Source: Porphyromonas sp. COT-239 OH1446 (GTDB lineage Bacteria; Bacteroidota; Bacteroidia; Bacteroidales; Porphyromonadaceae). From it: a stretch of DNA of 50,563 nt. The position numbers and the translations under genes were made by a program. The stretch is taken from NCBI RefSeq assembly GCF_000768875.1, contig NZ_JRAO01000010.1:280352-330914 (forward strand), given 5' to 3'. Of this stretch, positions 34,040-44,204 are shown in pieces (within the stretch, counting starts at the first letter, position 1; every line of letters begins with the position of its first letter). Below the pieces are notes generated by a model. That model searched no databases, was not told the DNA's origin, and saw only the letters and a program-made list of their open reading frames with translations.

Positions 34040-35386
34040 ATGATTGCCATTATAGACGATGACGCTGCTGTGCGCTCGTCGCTCTCGCTGCTGCTCAGGC
34101 GCAAGGGCTACGAGGTCGAGACCTTTGCCTCGCCCCAGGAGGTGCTGGAATTCGTTCGCCATACAACGCCCGCTCTGATGCTCATGGACATGAATTACTC
34201 CGTCGATATACGGGGCGAAGAGGGTCTAGAGCTACTGCAAGAGGTGCGCATATTCTGCCCCCAAACGCCTGTGATCCTCATCACTGCTTGGGGATCTATA
34301 GCCTTGGCTGTAAGGGGGATGCAGGCTGGAGCTTTTGACTTCATCACCAAGCCCTGGGACAATATGCAGCTGCTCGCCTCGGTCGAGACGGCACTCAACC
34401 TGCGCAGCCGTGAGCGAGGGCAGATACCTGTACCCTCGAGCCGTACTGAGCTGGATGAGCGTTATGATCTCGAAGGGATCATTGGTCGATCGCCACAGAT
34501 GATCGAGGTGCTCTCGAGCATCGCTCGCATAGCAGATACGCAGGCATCGGTATTGATCACCGGTGAGAGTGGTACGGGTAAGGAGCTGGTCGCAGAGGCT
34601 ATCCATCGCAATAGTCGAAGACGTTCCAAGCCCTTCGTCAAGGTCAATCTCGGGGGGATCTCGCAGAGCCTCTTCGAGAGTGAGATGTTCGGTCATAAAC
34701 GAGGGGCCTTCACCGATGCCCATGCGGATCGGGTAGGGCGGTTTAGCCTGGCCGACCGAGGGACGATCTTCCTCGATGAGATCGGAGAGTTGGATCTGAG
34801 CTGCCAGGTCAAGCTGCTGCGGGTCTTGCAGGATCAGAGCTTCGAGGTGCTGGGCGATAGTCGCCCGACCCGGGTAGATGTACGTGTGATCAGTGCAACG
34901 AATGCCGACCTCGGGGCTATGGTACGTGAGAAAACCTTCCGTGAGGATCTCTTCTACCGTATCAATCTGATCCAAATCCATTTACCTGCCCTTCGTGAGC
35001 GTGTGGAGGATATACCCCTCCTGGCGCAGCACTTCGCCGATCGCCTCACGGAGCATCATGGGATGCCTCGTGCGACTTTCTCACGAGCGGCACTGGAGCA
35101 GCTCTCGAGCTACTCCTTCCCAGGGAATATCCGTGAATTGAAAAACATCGTTGAGAGAAGTATCCTAGTCTCGGGTAGTGGTTGCATTGAGGTCGAGGCT
35201 CTGCAGATCAATTCTCCAAGCTCTGTAATCCAATCCTCTGTGCCAGCCATGAGTCTAGAGGAGCTGGAGGAGCAAACTATCCGTCGAGCTCTCGAGCAGC
35301 ATCGGGGCAATCTGAGTCGTGCTGCTCGCACGCTGGGGATCAGCCGTGCGGCCCTCTACAGACGTATGGAGAAGTATAACCTCTAG
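34040..35386 (+). CDS. NtrC-family response regulator, sigma-54 activator
   Basis: 448 aa in three domains. Receiver: acidic pocket Asp6-8, phospho-acceptor Asp50 in LMLMDMN, Thr82 and Lys104. AAA+ sigma-54 interaction domain: Walker A GESGTGKE at 175-182, loop 1 GAFTDA at 222-227 (canonical GAFTGA, so Gly to Asp), Walker [11 protein letters not shown] at 241-250 and the arginine finger region. C-terminal Fis-type helix-turn-helix: [20 protein letters not shown]. The ATG at 34040 (MIAIIDDD) is chosen over a GTG at 33986 because receiver homology starts there. It precedes the kinase by 14 bp and probably activates the promoter at 22215. Confidence 0.93.
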   Translation: MIAIIDDDAAVRSSLSLLLRRKGYEVETFASPQEVLEFVRHTTPALMLMDMNYSVDIRGEEGLELLQEVRIFCPQTPVILITAWGSIALAVRGMQAGAFDFITKPWDNMQLLASVETALNLRSRERGQIPVPSSRTELDERYDLEGIIGRSPQMIEVLSSIARIADTQASVLITGESGTGKELVAEAIHRNSRRRSKPFVKVNLGGISQSLFESEMFGHKRGAFTDAHADRVGRFSLADRGTIFLDEIGELDLSCQVKLLRVLQDQSFEVLGDSRPTRVDVRVISATNADLGAMVREKTFREDLFYRINLIQIHLPALRERVEDIPLLAQHFADRLTEHHGMPRATFSRAALEQLSSYSFPGNIRELKNIVERSILVSGSGCIEVEALQINSPSSVIQSSVPAMSLEELEEQTIRRALEQHRGNLSRAARTLGISRAALYRRMEKYNL

Positions 35387-35400
35387 CCCCATCCTTTCTC

Positions 35401-36696
35401 ATGCGCCTGCGTCATCACTTTACACTACTCTCTCTCTTACTGCTCTCCCTGCTGGTTGTAGCCTCGTTGAGCTTTGTCAGTGGAGAGGGCAGATACCGCC
35501 TTTGGCTGCTCATCCTCTCGGCCCTGTCGCTACTTTACCTACCCTTCTTCTATCGCTTTGCTATTCGCCCGATCAGGAGCATTGAGAGCGGGATGGATCT
35601 CCTGCGAGAGCAGGACTTTAGCTCTCGCCTGCGTTCGGTCGGGCAATATGAGGCCGATGGGGTGATCAAGATCTTTAACCGCATGATGGATCAGCTCAAG
35701 CATGAGCGTCTGCGGCTCAGGGAGCAGAATGAGTTCCTCGATCTGCTTATCCACGCCTCTCCGATGGGCGTGATCGTGCTGGACTATGACCGTCGGGTAA
35801 GCCTGGTCAATCCTGCTGCTCGGCGTATGCTCCAGTTGGAGCAGCACGAGGTCGAGGTCGGTTGGTCTGTGGAGGAGATCACCCGCACCACTCGCCTGCC
35901 GCTGGAGGAGATCCCGCTACACGAGACCCGTTCGCTTACGATGCATGATGGTTCGATCTATAAGTGCACGCTCGAGAGCTTTGTCGATCGAGGCTTCGCT
36001 CGGCACTTCTACCTGATGGAGAGTCTCACCGAGGAGGTGCGGCTGGCGGAGAAGAAGGCCTATGAGCAGGTCATTCGGATGATCTCGCACGAGGTGAACA
36101 ACAGCACGGCTGGCATCACCTCGACGCTCGATACGCTCATCTCTCTCCTGCCCGAGGGCGAGGAGAGCCTCGAGCTGGCCGAGGTCATGCGGGTGTGCAT
36201 CGATCGCTGCTACAGCATGAGCCGTTTCATCACCAACTTTGCCGATGTGGTACGCATCCCAGAGGCCTCGCTACAGCCTACAGACCTCAATCAGCTCCTC
36301 TCGACCTCGGCTCGCCTGATGGAGGGGCTGTGCCTCTCTCGCTCGATCGAGCTCTGCCTCGAGCTAGATCCTCTGCTCGAGCCTGTATGGCTCGATACGC
36401 TTCTCATCGAAGGGGCTGTGCAAAACATCCTCAAGAATGCCGTCGAGAGCATCGAGACCGACGGAGAGATCCGCATCCGAACGAGTCAGAGCAGCCGTAG
36501 TCTCGAGATTGCAGACAATGGGGTAGGGATCTCGAAGGAGGTTGAGGCTCAGCTCTTCCGCCCCTTCTTCTCCACCAAGCGCAGTGGGCAGGGCATTGGA
36601 CTGATCTTCATCCGAGAGGTCATGCTCAGGCACGGCTTCCGCTATAGCCTCAGCACACATCCCGATGGATGGACGCGCTTTGTGATCTACTTCTAA
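35401..36696 (+). CDS. Sensor histidine kinase with a minimal extracytoplasmic loop
   Basis: 431 aa. Two transmembrane helices (about 8-27 and 34-54) are separated by only about six polar residues (SGEGRYR), so there is no periplasmic sensor domain. A HAMP segment (about 52-100), a PAS domain (about 108-215, ASPMGVIVLDYDRRV), and the H-box VIRMISHEVNNS with His230 follow. The catalytic domain has N-box QNILKNAVESI, ADNGVGI and GQGIGLIFIREVM. It is the likely partner of the upstream NtrC-type regulator. The layout recalls intramembrane-sensing kinases. Confidence 0.93.
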   Translation: MRLRHHFTLLSLLLLSLLVVASLSFVSGEGRYRLWLLILSALSLLYLPFFYRFAIRPIRSIESGMDLLREQDFSSRLRSVGQYEADGVIKIFNRMMDQLKHERLRLREQNEFLDLLIHASPMGVIVLDYDRRVSLVNPAARRMLQLEQHEVEVGWSVEEITRTTRLPLEEIPLHETRSLTMHDGSIYKCTLESFVDRGFARHFYLMESLTEEVRLAEKKAYEQVIRMISHEVNNSTAGITSTLDTLISLLPEGEESLELAEVMRVCIDRCYSMSRFITNFADVVRIPEASLQPTDLNQLLSTSARLMEGLCLSRSIELCLELDPLLEPVWLDTLLIEGAVQNILKNAVESIETDGEIRIRTSQSSRSLEIADNGVGISKEVEAQLFRPFFSTKRSGQGIGLIFIREVMLRHGFRYSLSTHPDGWTRFVIYF

Positions 36697-36722
36697 CGCT
36701 TCGAGGCCTCGTCCTGCCTCAT

Positions 36723-36770
36723 AGCTCTCGGGCATACCCTCTAGGTGGAGGCTTGTCCGAGAGCTTTTTT
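36723..36770 (+). terminator. Terminator of the two-component operon
   Basis: AGCTCTCGG (36723-36731) pairs with CCGAGAGCT (36757-36765), followed directly by a run of T. It lies 27 bp after the kinase stop. Confidence 0.88.
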
Positions 36771-37033
36771 GTCCTCCTTGTAGGGCCTCGTAGGAGTGCC
36801 TCTCGAGGGCCGTGTTTTGCTCTTACTTATACCTCTACTGCGATCCTATTTGAGTCTCGATCGAAGTCCTACTTGAGTCTCTGTTGTGATGCTATTTGGA
36901 TCTCAGTTGAAGTCCTCCTTAGACCTCTACTGCGATGCTAGATGGTCTCTCACTCGAGCCTCTGCTGGTGTCTCATCTGCGCCTCAAGTCGCTCTCGAGG
37001 GGACATCCCTGGTTCTAGAGTAGTCGGTGCTCA
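36771..37033. other. Gene-free region with repeat array 4
   Basis: No gene is supported. The stretch consists of the terminator tail, the 23-bp array of locus 4 and about 75 bp of further CTC/GAG-rich sequence leading into the truncated transposase. Confidence 0.7.
36821..36958 (+). repeat. 23-bp intergenic repeat array, locus 4
   Basis: Forward units start at 36821, 36844, 36867, 36890, 36913 and 36936 with exact 23-bp spacing. Units ending in TGCGA or TGTGA alternate with units ending in GAAG, again giving a 46-bp period. Confidence 0.86.
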
Positions 37034-37049
37034 GTGGCTAGGGCGATAG

Positions 37050-37771
37050 CCTCCAAAGAACTTGTTTCTATTGCGCAAGTCTATATTGATAAGAAAGACT
37101 GCGAACTCAATGCCATTGAAATCCTGCTTGAAAAGCTTGATCTAGAGGGCAATCTCATCTCTATAGATGCCATTGCTACTCAGACCAGTTTAGCCAAGAC
37201 CATCACCGCTAGAGGAGGCGATTATCTCTTGCCTGTCAAAGACAATCAGCTACACAGCAAACAAGAATTGGAAGAGCTCTTCTGTCCTCACTTCGCCAAG
37301 CATATCGCTGTTAATAAGCAGACTGAGCTTGGGCACGGACGCATTGAAACAAGGCGTTATGAGAGCATATTGCATCCACTAGAGCTTGAGGCTTCCTCGA
37401 TACTCAGCCGATGGGCTGGCCTAGCTTCTGTCCATAAAGTGAGCCGTATTCGTGAGGATAAAAAGACAGGTAAGAAAAGCCAAGAGACGGCTTATTATAT
37501 TTCCTCCTCAACGGATTTAGAGGCTATACACAAGACTATTCGAGATCATTGGGCCATTGAAAACAAGCTACATTATTGCTTGGATGTCTTTCTCCGGCAA
37601 GATGATTCTCGTAAAAGGGTGCGCAATGTTCCTCAGATTATGGACTTAATACAGAAGGTAAATCTCTATCTACTTCAGCGAATTAAGCAGAAAAAGAAGT
37701 CCTCTATTAGCAGAATGATGTTGAATTTTGGATGCATGTCTCCCAGCCAAATAATCGACCTGGAGTTTTAA
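37050..37771 (+). pseudogene. ISAs1-family transposase, 5'-truncated
   Basis: An open frame encodes roughly the C-terminal 240 residues of an ISAs1-type DDE transposase: NAIEILLEKLDLEGNLISIDA, the GGDYLLPVKDNQ segment, HGRIETRRYESI and DHWAIENKLHYCLDVFLRQD are family hallmarks. Full-length proteins are about 370 aa, so some 130 N-terminal residues, including the DGK region with the first catalytic Asp, are missing. The frame is open from a GTG at 37034, but that is not a real start. Base composition is clearly more AT-rich than the neighbours, consistent with an acquired element. Inactive on its own. Confidence 0.85.
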
Positions 37772-37786
37772 TGCGTCAGCCCTGGG
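37771..37786. repeat. Probable right inverted repeat of the ISAs1 remnant
   Basis: ATGCGTCAGCCCTGGG directly after the transposase stop resembles the GGGCTGACGCA ends of ISAs1-family elements. No matching left end is visible upstream, in line with a truncated copy. Confidence 0.5.
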
Positions 37787-37825
37787 CTCATTGTAACCCT
37801 CGGGCAGTCGTCATTGTTATATGAG

Positions 37826-37833
37826 TACATTTG
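37826..37833 (+). promoter_or_regulatory. -7 box upstream of the DUF389 gene
   Basis: TACATTTG matches TAnnTTTG, 78 bases before the ATG; no clear -33 element. Confidence 0.45.
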
Positions 37834-37910
37834 CAGATCTAATCCCCATGGAGGGGTAGACAATCTGTTGTGATACTCGTCATATCTATAAGTTCACCAG
37901 TACAATAACG

Positions 37911-39302
37911 ATGAATACAGACTACCTACAGTCCTCTAACTCTGCCGAGAAACTCAGCATCGGCCAGCGCATCAAGAAACGCCTCCTGGAGCTCATCGAC
38001 CTGGGTTACCAGAGAGAGAACGAACACTTCACCATCGAGACCATCAAGGAAGATGTAGACTTCCGAGGCTCTCGTATTTGGATCCTCGTCTGCGCCATCT
38101 TGATTGCTTCGCTAGGTTTGAATGTCAATTCGACCGCCGTGATCATTGGAGCGATGCTCATCTCCCCCCTCATGGGCCCTATCATTGGTTTCGGGCTGGG
38201 GCTGGGGATCTCGGACTTCGAGCTGATCAAACGCTCCCTGCGCAACCTCGCCCTCATCACCCTCTTCAGCGTCCTAACAGCTACGATCTACTTCGTTCTG
38301 ACACCGCTGAGCAAGGCACAGAGCGAACTACTAGCCCGCACCACGCCCACTGTGTACGACGTGCTGATTGCCTTCGTCGGTGGAGTAGCTGGGATGGTGG
38401 CCATTGGCTCTCGCAACAAGGGCAATGTCGCCACCGGTGTCGCCATCGCCACAGCTCTGATGCCCCCACTCTGCACAGCAGGTTATGGGTTGAGTCAGCT
38501 CAACTGGTCTTTCTTCTTTGGGGCATTCTATCTCTACATCATCAACTCGGTCTTTATAGGTCTTGGAACTTATGTCATGGTACGTGCTCTCAAGTTCCCT
38601 CGCAAGGCCTTCATCGATAAGGAGCGGGAGCGTCATATCCGTCGCCTAGTAACCTTCATCGCAGTCTCCACGATCATGCCCAGTATCTACTTCGCCTTCC
38701 TGCTCGTGCAGGATAGCGTACGAGAAGATGGTGCACATCGCTTCGTAAGCGAGCATCTATCCTCCCCTAGGGTACAAGTCATCCGTGAGCGGCTTAGCAA
38801 GAGCAGGGACGGCTACAGTCTCGAGGTCGTGCTACTAGGTAAAGAGTTCGAGGAGACTTATATCGACAGTATTTCCACCCTGATGCCTCGCTACGGACTC
38901 GACGACACCAAGCTTATCATCAAGCAGGGCTTCGAGGATGGCAAGGGCCAAGAGCTAAATGTGGACGAGCTCCGAAGTGTCGTCTTACAAGACCTCTACG
39001 CCAATAGCGAGCGTATCATCAAACAGCAACAAAGAGAGATCGACTCGCTCAAGCAGGTACTCTCCCGACAGAGTCGTTACAGCCGCCTCTCGGGAGAGGT
39101 GAATGCCGAGGCACGGATGCTCTTCCCCGAAATCGACCGCATTACCTTCGCCCCGGCAGCCTCCGCCGAGAGCTATCAAGACTCTGTACTCATCGTCCTG
39201 GTCGATCGCTCCCGCAAGCTCTCGGCAATGGACGAAAAACGCTTCGACGGCTGGCTTCTAGAGAGATCCAAGGCCCCTAAGCTCAATGTTATCTACAAAT
39301 AA
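37911..39302 (+). CDS. DUF389 (TIGR00341-type) membrane protein
   Basis: 463-aa integral membrane protein. A cytoplasmic N-terminus (about 1-55) is followed by six or so helices; the conserved core NSTAVIIGAMLISPLMGPIIGFGLGLG (about 73-99) and GSRNKGNVATGVAIATALMPPLCTAGYGL (about 164-192) identify DUF389. The C-terminal about 200 residues are soluble with a coiled-coil segment (RIIKQQQREIDSLKQVL). Function is not established. The copper ATPase gene starts 12 bp downstream, so the two are likely co-transcribed. Confidence 0.88.
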   Translation: MNTDYLQSSNSAEKLSIGQRIKKRLLELIDLGYQRENEHFTIETIKEDVDFRGSRIWILVCAILIASLGLNVNSTAVIIGAMLISPLMGPIIGFGLGLGISDFELIKRSLRNLALITLFSVLTATIYFVLTPLSKAQSELLARTTPTVYDVLIAFVGGVAGMVAIGSRNKGNVATGVAIATALMPPLCTAGYGLSQLNWSFFFGAFYLYIINSVFIGLGTYVMVRALKFPRKAFIDKERERHIRRLVTFIAVSTIMPSIYFAFLLVQDSVREDGAHRFVSEHLSSPRVQVIRERLSKSRDGYSLEVVLLGKEFEETYIDSISTLMPRYGLDDTKLIIKQGFEDGKGQELNVDELRSVVLQDLYANSERIIKQQQREIDSLKQVLSRQSRYSRLSGEVNAEARMLFPEIDRITFAPAASAESYQDSVLIVLVDRSRKLSAMDEKRFDGWLLERSKAPKLNVIYK

Positions 39303-39314
39303 TTCCCAAATCCT

Positions 39315-41498
39315 ATGTCCAACAGCGTACAAAGAACCTTCACCATCACGGGACTGCACTGCGCAGGCTGTGCCGCTAGGGCTACCGAGGCCCTCAAGGG
39401 CTTCCCTGGGGTCGAGGATGCACAGATCAACCTCGTTAGCAAAGAGGCCCGCATACGCTACCGCCTCGACCTCTGTACCCCCGAGCGGCTACAGGAGCTC
39501 ATCTCCTCGCTAGGCTACCAGCTGCACATCGGCCAGTGGAGCAGTGCTGATGCCGATCTGATCGCCGAGAGAGAGTACCGCCGCATGCGCCGAGCCACGA
39601 TCCTCGCCCTCATCCTCGCCGTGCCGATTATGATCCTCAGCATGGGCTACATGCACGAGCAGTGGTCTGTCATCACCCAGGCGATCCTGACCCTAGTGGT
39701 GATGGGTTATAGCGGAGCCCCCTTCTACCGACGTGCCTGGCTACAGCTCAGGGGCGGCGGGGCAGGGATGGATCTCTTAGTCTCGCTCAGTACCCTTGTG
39801 GCCTATCTCTACAGCCTCTTCGGCCTCCTCTTTCCAGACCTATTGCGCTCCCTCGGACAGGAGCCTCATGCGTACTTCGAGGCCTCGAGCATGATCATCA
39901 CCTTCGTCCTACTGGGCAAGCTGCTCGAGATGAGGGCTGGGCGCACGGCCAACTCCGCCATTCGGGCTCTCATTGGCCTACGCCCCGAGACCGCCATGGC
40001 TATCACCCCTGAGGGCGACCGAGAGGTAGCCGTCGAGGCCATCATGCCCGACACCCTCCTACGTCTGCGCCCTGGCGAACGCATCGCAGTCGATGGCCTC
40101 GTCGAGGAGGGAGAGGCCTACGTCGACGAACGAATGCTGAGCGGAGAACCCCTGCCACGGCACAAGCAGCTCGGCGACGAAGTCTTTGCAGGGACGATCA
40201 ATACCGAGGGCAGCCTCGTCTATCGTGCCCTTAAGACCGGACAAGACACCCTACTCTCTCGCATCATCCGTCTCGTGCACGAAGCCCAGGGCTCTAGAGC
40301 TCCGATACAGAGCCTAGTCGATCGGGTGGCGCGTGTCTTCGTCCCTGTGATCGTTCTGGTGGCTCTTATTAGCTTTGTCGCATGGCTCTTACTTGCCCCC
40401 GAGGAGGGCTTCTCTCGAGGCCTCGTAGCACTCATGTCTGTGCTGATCATCGCTTGCCCCTGCGCCCTCGGTCTAGCAACCCCTATTGCCATCATGGTCG
40501 GCATTGGGAGAGCCGCCCGAATGGGCATCCTCGTCAAGAATGCCGAGAGCCTCGAGGTGGCAGCGCACATCAATGCCGTAGTCATGGATAAGACAGGAAC
40601 TCTCACCTACGGAGAGCCTCGAGTCTCATCTATCCAGTGGTACAGCACAGAGAGAGGCGAAGCCCCTAGCATCCTACTCGCCCTCGAGCAGCGCAGTCAG
40701 CACCCCCTCTCCAAGGCCATCGCTAGGACTCTCGAAGGCATATCGCCCGCAGAGATAGAGGACTTCACCTCCATCACAGGCCGAGGACTCAAGGGCTCAT
40801 TCCAGGGCGAAAGCTACTTCGTCGGTAGCCACCGATGGATGCAGGAGCTAGGGCACAGACCAGAGACAGCCGAGGCTGAGAGCAGCCTTATCCGCATCTA
40901 CATAGCCTCGGAGCGACAGTTGCTCGGGCATATCGACATCGATGATGAGCTACGCCCCAGCTCGCTCGATGCTGTAGCCTCTCTTCACCAAAGAGGGATC
41001 AAGGTTTACATGCTCACAGGCGACGAAGAGCGCGTAGCTCGTACCGTAGCCCAAAGGTTAGGGCTCGAGCATTGGCGTGCAGAAGTCTTGCCCGAGGACA
41101 AGGAGGCTTTCGTGCGTGAGCTTCAGCGCAGCGGCCTTCGGGTAGCTATGGTCGGCGATGGCATCAACGACAGTGCCGCCCTGGCCTCCGCTGACCTCAG
41201 CATCGCTATGGGGGCAGGTAGCGATATTGCGATGGAGAGCTCGATGGCAACCCTGCGCAGCAGTGATCCCGCACAGATTGTCCGCCTGATCGATCTCTCG
41301 GCAGCCACGCTGCGCACGATACGAGGCAACCTCTTCTGGGCCTTCGCCTACAACGTGCTGGCCGTCCCAGTGGCTGCAGGAGTACTCATCCCCCTTACAG
41401 GACACCAGATGAACCCTATGCTGGCAAGTCTGGCCATGACCCTCAGTAGCCTCAGCGTCGTAGGCAATAGCCTGCGCCTGGGCAAGGTGCGCCTCTAG
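39315..41498 (+). CDS. copA: Copper-translocating P-type ATPase
   Basis: 727-aa P1B-type ATPase exporting Cu(I) from the cytoplasm. One N-terminal heavy-metal domain has GLHCAGC (13-19). The actuator domain carries SGEPLP in place of the usual TGEP. The membrane metal site is CPC in IIACPCALGLATP, the phosphorylation site is DKTGTLT, the nucleotide domain has the HP pair (RSQHPLSKA), and the hinge is GDGINDSAALASAD. Helices 7-8 contain AYN and MTLSSLSVVGNS, which specify copper. It follows the DUF389 gene by 12 bp and ends at a strong bidirectional hairpin. Confidence 0.95.
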   Translation: MSNSVQRTFTITGLHCAGCAARATEALKGFPGVEDAQINLVSKEARIRYRLDLCTPERLQELISSLGYQLHIGQWSSADADLIAEREYRRMRRATILALILAVPIMILSMGYMHEQWSVITQAILTLVVMGYSGAPFYRRAWLQLRGGGAGMDLLVSLSTLVAYLYSLFGLLFPDLLRSLGQEPHAYFEASSMIITFVLLGKLLEMRAGRTANSAIRALIGLRPETAMAITPEGDREVAVEAIMPDTLLRLRPGERIAVDGLVEEGEAYVDERMLSGEPLPRHKQLGDEVFAGTINTEGSLVYRALKTGQDTLLSRIIRLVHEAQGSRAPIQSLVDRVARVFVPVIVLVALISFVAWLLLAPEEGFSRGLVALMSVLIIACPCALGLATPIAIMVGIGRAARMGILVKNAESLEVAAHINAVVMDKTGTLTYGEPRVSSIQWYSTERGEAPSILLALEQRSQHPLSKAIARTLEGISPAEIEDFTSITGRGLKGSFQGESYFVGSHRWMQELGHRPETAEAESSLIRIYIASERQLLGHIDIDDELRPSSLDAVASLHQRGIKVYMLTGDEERVARTVAQRLGLEHWRAEVLPEDKEAFVRELQRSGLRVAMVGDGINDSAALASADLSIAMGAGSDIAMESSMATLRSSDPAQIVRLIDLSAATLRTIRGNLFWAFAYNVLAVPVAAGVLIPLTGHQMNPMLASLAMTLSSLSVVGNSLRLGKVRL

Positions 41499-41528
41499 AG
41501 AGACTTCTACCCCCACCTTACAAGATGC

Positions 41529-41572
41529 AGCGAGGCCGTCCCCTACCCCACAGAGTAGAGGACGGCCTCGCT
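41529..41572. terminator. Bidirectional terminator between copA and clpB
   Basis: Two 18-base arms (41529-41546 and 41555-41572, one mismatch) beginning AGCGAGGCCGTCC form a long stem between convergent genes, so it can serve both. The flanks are only weakly T-rich. Confidence 0.8.
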
Positions 41573-41597
41573 ATTGTCATTCGTAGCTCGATGCCCT

Positions 41598-44204
41598 TTA
41601 GGCTTCGGAGCGGAAGAGGTAACCACTCTCGTCAGCATCCATCAGGATAGACCCTCCAGTCTCCACCTCGCCGCTGAGGATGCTTCGGCTAAGCTGACTG
41701 AGCAGCTTGCGCTGGATGACCCTCTTGACTGGACGAGCACCGAACTCGGGGTCGTAGCCCTCAGCCGCAACTCGATCCACCAAAGCATCCGTGTAGCGAA
41801 GGGTGATACCATTGGCAGAAAGAGTCTTCACTGCAGCGTCGAGCAGGAGGCGGACGATCTGACGAATCTCTTCCTCACCTAATGGAGTGAAGACAATGGT
41901 CTCATCGATGCGGTTGAGGAACTCTGGTCTGAGCATCGTCTTGAGCAGCTCGAGGACTTGGTTGCTCGTTCGCTCGAGACGCTCCTCTCGCTGTATCGGA
42001 CTCAGCCCCTTGAGCTCGCTGAGCTGCTGTCGAATAAGGTCGCTACCCATGTTGCTGGTCATGATGATGATCGTGTTCTTGAAGTTCACGACTCGGCCCT
42101 TATTGTCCGTTAGACGTCCATCGTCCAAGACCTGGAGGAGGATATTAAAGACATCGGGGTGCGCCTTCTCGATCTCGTCAAAGAGGACGACAGAGTAAGG
42201 CTTGCGCCGCACAGCCTCTGTGAGCTGACCTCCCTCGTCGTAGCCGATGTATCCCGGAGGCGCACCAACGAGACGAGAGGCGGAGTGCTTCTCTTGATAC
42301 TCACTCATGTCTATGCGGGTGATCATCGTATCGTCGTCGAAGAGCACCTCTGCGAGAGCCTTAGCCAGCTCCGTCTTCCCCACACCTGTGGAGCCGAGGA
42401 AGATGAACGAACCGATGGGTCGCTTGGGGTCTTGCAGCCCTGCACGGCTACGACGAATGGCCTCCGAAACAGCCACGATGGCCTCATGCTGTCCTACTAC
42501 TCGTCGATGCAATTCGTCCTCGAGGTGTAGGAGGCGTTCACGATCGCCCTGCATCATCTTGCCTACGGGGATGCCTGTCCAGCGAGAGACGATGTCAGCG
42601 ATATCCTCCGCCTCGACCTCCTCTCGGATCATAGCACTCTGTCCCTGAGTCTCGGCCAGCTGGCTCTGCGTTTGGGCAATCAGCTCTTCTTGAGCTCGTA
42701 TCTTACCATAGCGGATCTCTGCCACTAGGCCATAATCCCCTGCTCGCTCGGCACGCTCGGCTTCGTGGCTGAGTCGTTCGATCTCGATCTTAGCCTGCTG
42801 GATGCGATTAATGAGTTCCTGCTCGGCTCGCCACTTGGCCATACCAGAGGTCTCCTGCTCCTTGAGGGCAGCGATCTCTGCGGAGAGCTGCTCGACCTTA
42901 GCCTCATCCTGCTCTCTGCGGATGGCCTCTCGCTCGATCTCGAGCTGCTTGATGCGGCGAGCAATCTCGTCGAGATCCTCTGGCAAGGAATCGATCTGCA
43001 TACGCAGTCGAGCTGCAGCCTCGTCCATCAGGTCAATGGCCTTGTCAGGGAGGAAGCGATCGCTGATGTAGCGATCCGACAGGCGAACGGCAGCGATGAT
43101 CGCATCGTCTTTGATGCGTACCTTATGATGATTTTCATACTTCTCTTTGAGGCCTCTCAGAATGGAGATCGAGCTCATCTCATCGGGCTCGTCAACCATA
43201 ACCATCTGGAAACGTCGCTCGAGAGCCTTATCTTTCTCGAAGTACTTCTGATACTCGTCGAGGGTGGTTGCCCCGATGGATCGCAGCTCACCTCGTGCTA
43301 GAGCAGGCTTGAGGATGTTAGCGGCATCCATAGCACCCTCGCTCTTGCCTGCACCGACGAGGGTATGGATCTCGTCGATGAAGAGGATGATCTCCCCCTG
43401 GCTGCGGCTGACCTCACTGACTACGCTCTTGAGACGCTCCTCGAACTCACCCTTGTACTTCGCCCCAGCGATGAGGGCACCCATATCGAGCGAGTAGACC
43501 TGCTTGCTGCGCAGGTTGTCGGGCACGTCGCCTCGCTCGATGCGGTAGGCTAAGCCCTCGGCAATGGCCGTCTTACCGACCCCAGGCTCCCCGATGAGGA
43601 TGGGGTTATTCTTCGTGCGACGTGAGAGGATCTGGAGCACACGGCGGATCTCGTCATCTCGACCGATCACAGGGTCTAGCTTACCCTCTCGAGCTCTTTG
43701 GCAAAGGTTAATGGCATACTTCTCGAGAGCCTGATACTGCTCCTCTGCACTTTGACTGGTTACACGGTTGCCGCCGCGCAGCTCGGCGATAGCCAGGCGA
43801 AGGGCTTTCTCCTCAGCACCGAGGTCGCTCTTGAGGATCTTGCTGATGGGTGAGGAGGTAAGCAGAAGGGCGAGGAAGAGGTGCTCGAGGGCCACATATT
43901 CGTCTTTCATCTCGGTGGCCAGTCCCTCAGCACGCTCAAGCACCTCGTGCGAGTTGCGGCTCAGGTAAGGCTCAGCCCCCGATACACGGGGCATCTGAGC
44001 GATCTGCTGGGCGCAGGCCTCTTGCAGTCGCTGCTGAGGGATAGAGAGCTTGGCCAGCAGGAAGGGGATGGGGCTACCCTCGATGCTGAGCAGGCTCGAG
44101 AGTAGATGGGCAGGTTCAATAGCCTGTCCTCCGCTCTGTCGTACGAGCTCTACGGAGTTTTGCAGAGCTTCTTGAGCTTTGATTGTATAGCGATTGATGT
44201 TCAT
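41598..44204 (-). CDS. clpB: ATP-dependent disaggregase ClpB
   Basis: 868-aa Hsp100 chaperone that with DnaK pulls proteins out of aggregates. Order: N-domain (1-145, double Clp repeat); NBD1 with Walker A GEPGVGKT at 205-212 and Walker [11 protein letters not shown]; a coiled-coil M-domain (about 400-520) rich in Glu/Arg/Gln, which distinguishes ClpB from ClpA/ClpC; NBD2 with GSTGVGKTE near residue 603 and [13 protein letters not shown]; then the D2 small domain. The ATG at 44204 ([14 protein letters not shown]) is the family start. It is transcribed alone; an inverted repeat lies in the upstream region. Confidence 0.97.
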   Translation of the reverse strand: MNINRYTIKAQEALQNSVELVRQSGGQAIEPAHLLSSLLSIEGSPIPFLLAKLSIPQQRLQEACAQQIAQMPRVSGAEPYLSRNSHEVLERAEGLATEMKDEYVALEHLFLALLLTSSPISKILKSDLGAEEKALRLAIAELRGGNRVTSQSAEEQYQALEKYAINLCQRAREGKLDPVIGRDDEIRRVLQILSRRTKNNPILIGEPGVGKTAIAEGLAYRIERGDVPDNLRSKQVYSLDMGALIAGAKYKGEFEERLKSVVSEVSRSQGEIILFIDEIHTLVGAGKSEGAMDAANILKPALARGELRSIGATTLDEYQKYFEKDKALERRFQMVMVDEPDEMSSISILRGLKEKYENHHKVRIKDDAIIAAVRLSDRYISDRFLPDKAIDLMDEAAARLRMQIDSLPEDLDEIARRIKQLEIEREAIRREQDEAKVEQLSAEIAALKEQETSGMAKWRAEQELINRIQQAKIEIERLSHEAERAERAGDYGLVAEIRYGKIRAQEELIAQTQSQLAETQGQSAMIREEVEAEDIADIVSRWTGIPVGKMMQGDRERLLHLEDELHRRVVGQHEAIVAVSEAIRRSRAGLQDPKRPIGSFIFLGSTGVGKTELAKALAEVLFDDDTMITRIDMSEYQEKHSASRLVGAPPGYIGYDEGGQLTEAVRRKPYSVVLFDEIEKAHPDVFNILLQVLDDGRLTDNKGRVVNFKNTIIIMTSNMGSDLIRQQLSELKGLSPIQREERLERTSNQVLELLKTMLRPEFLNRIDETIVFTPLGEEEIRQIVRLLLDAAVKTLSANGITLRYTDALVDRVAAEGYDPEFGARPVKRVIQRKLLSQLSRSILSGEVETGGSILMDADESGYLFRSEA

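Noticed and set aside
37034-37050. GTG start giving an intact small transposase
   Set aside because: The residues before about 37050 have no similarity to the family and the first catalytic region is missing, so it is a truncated copy.
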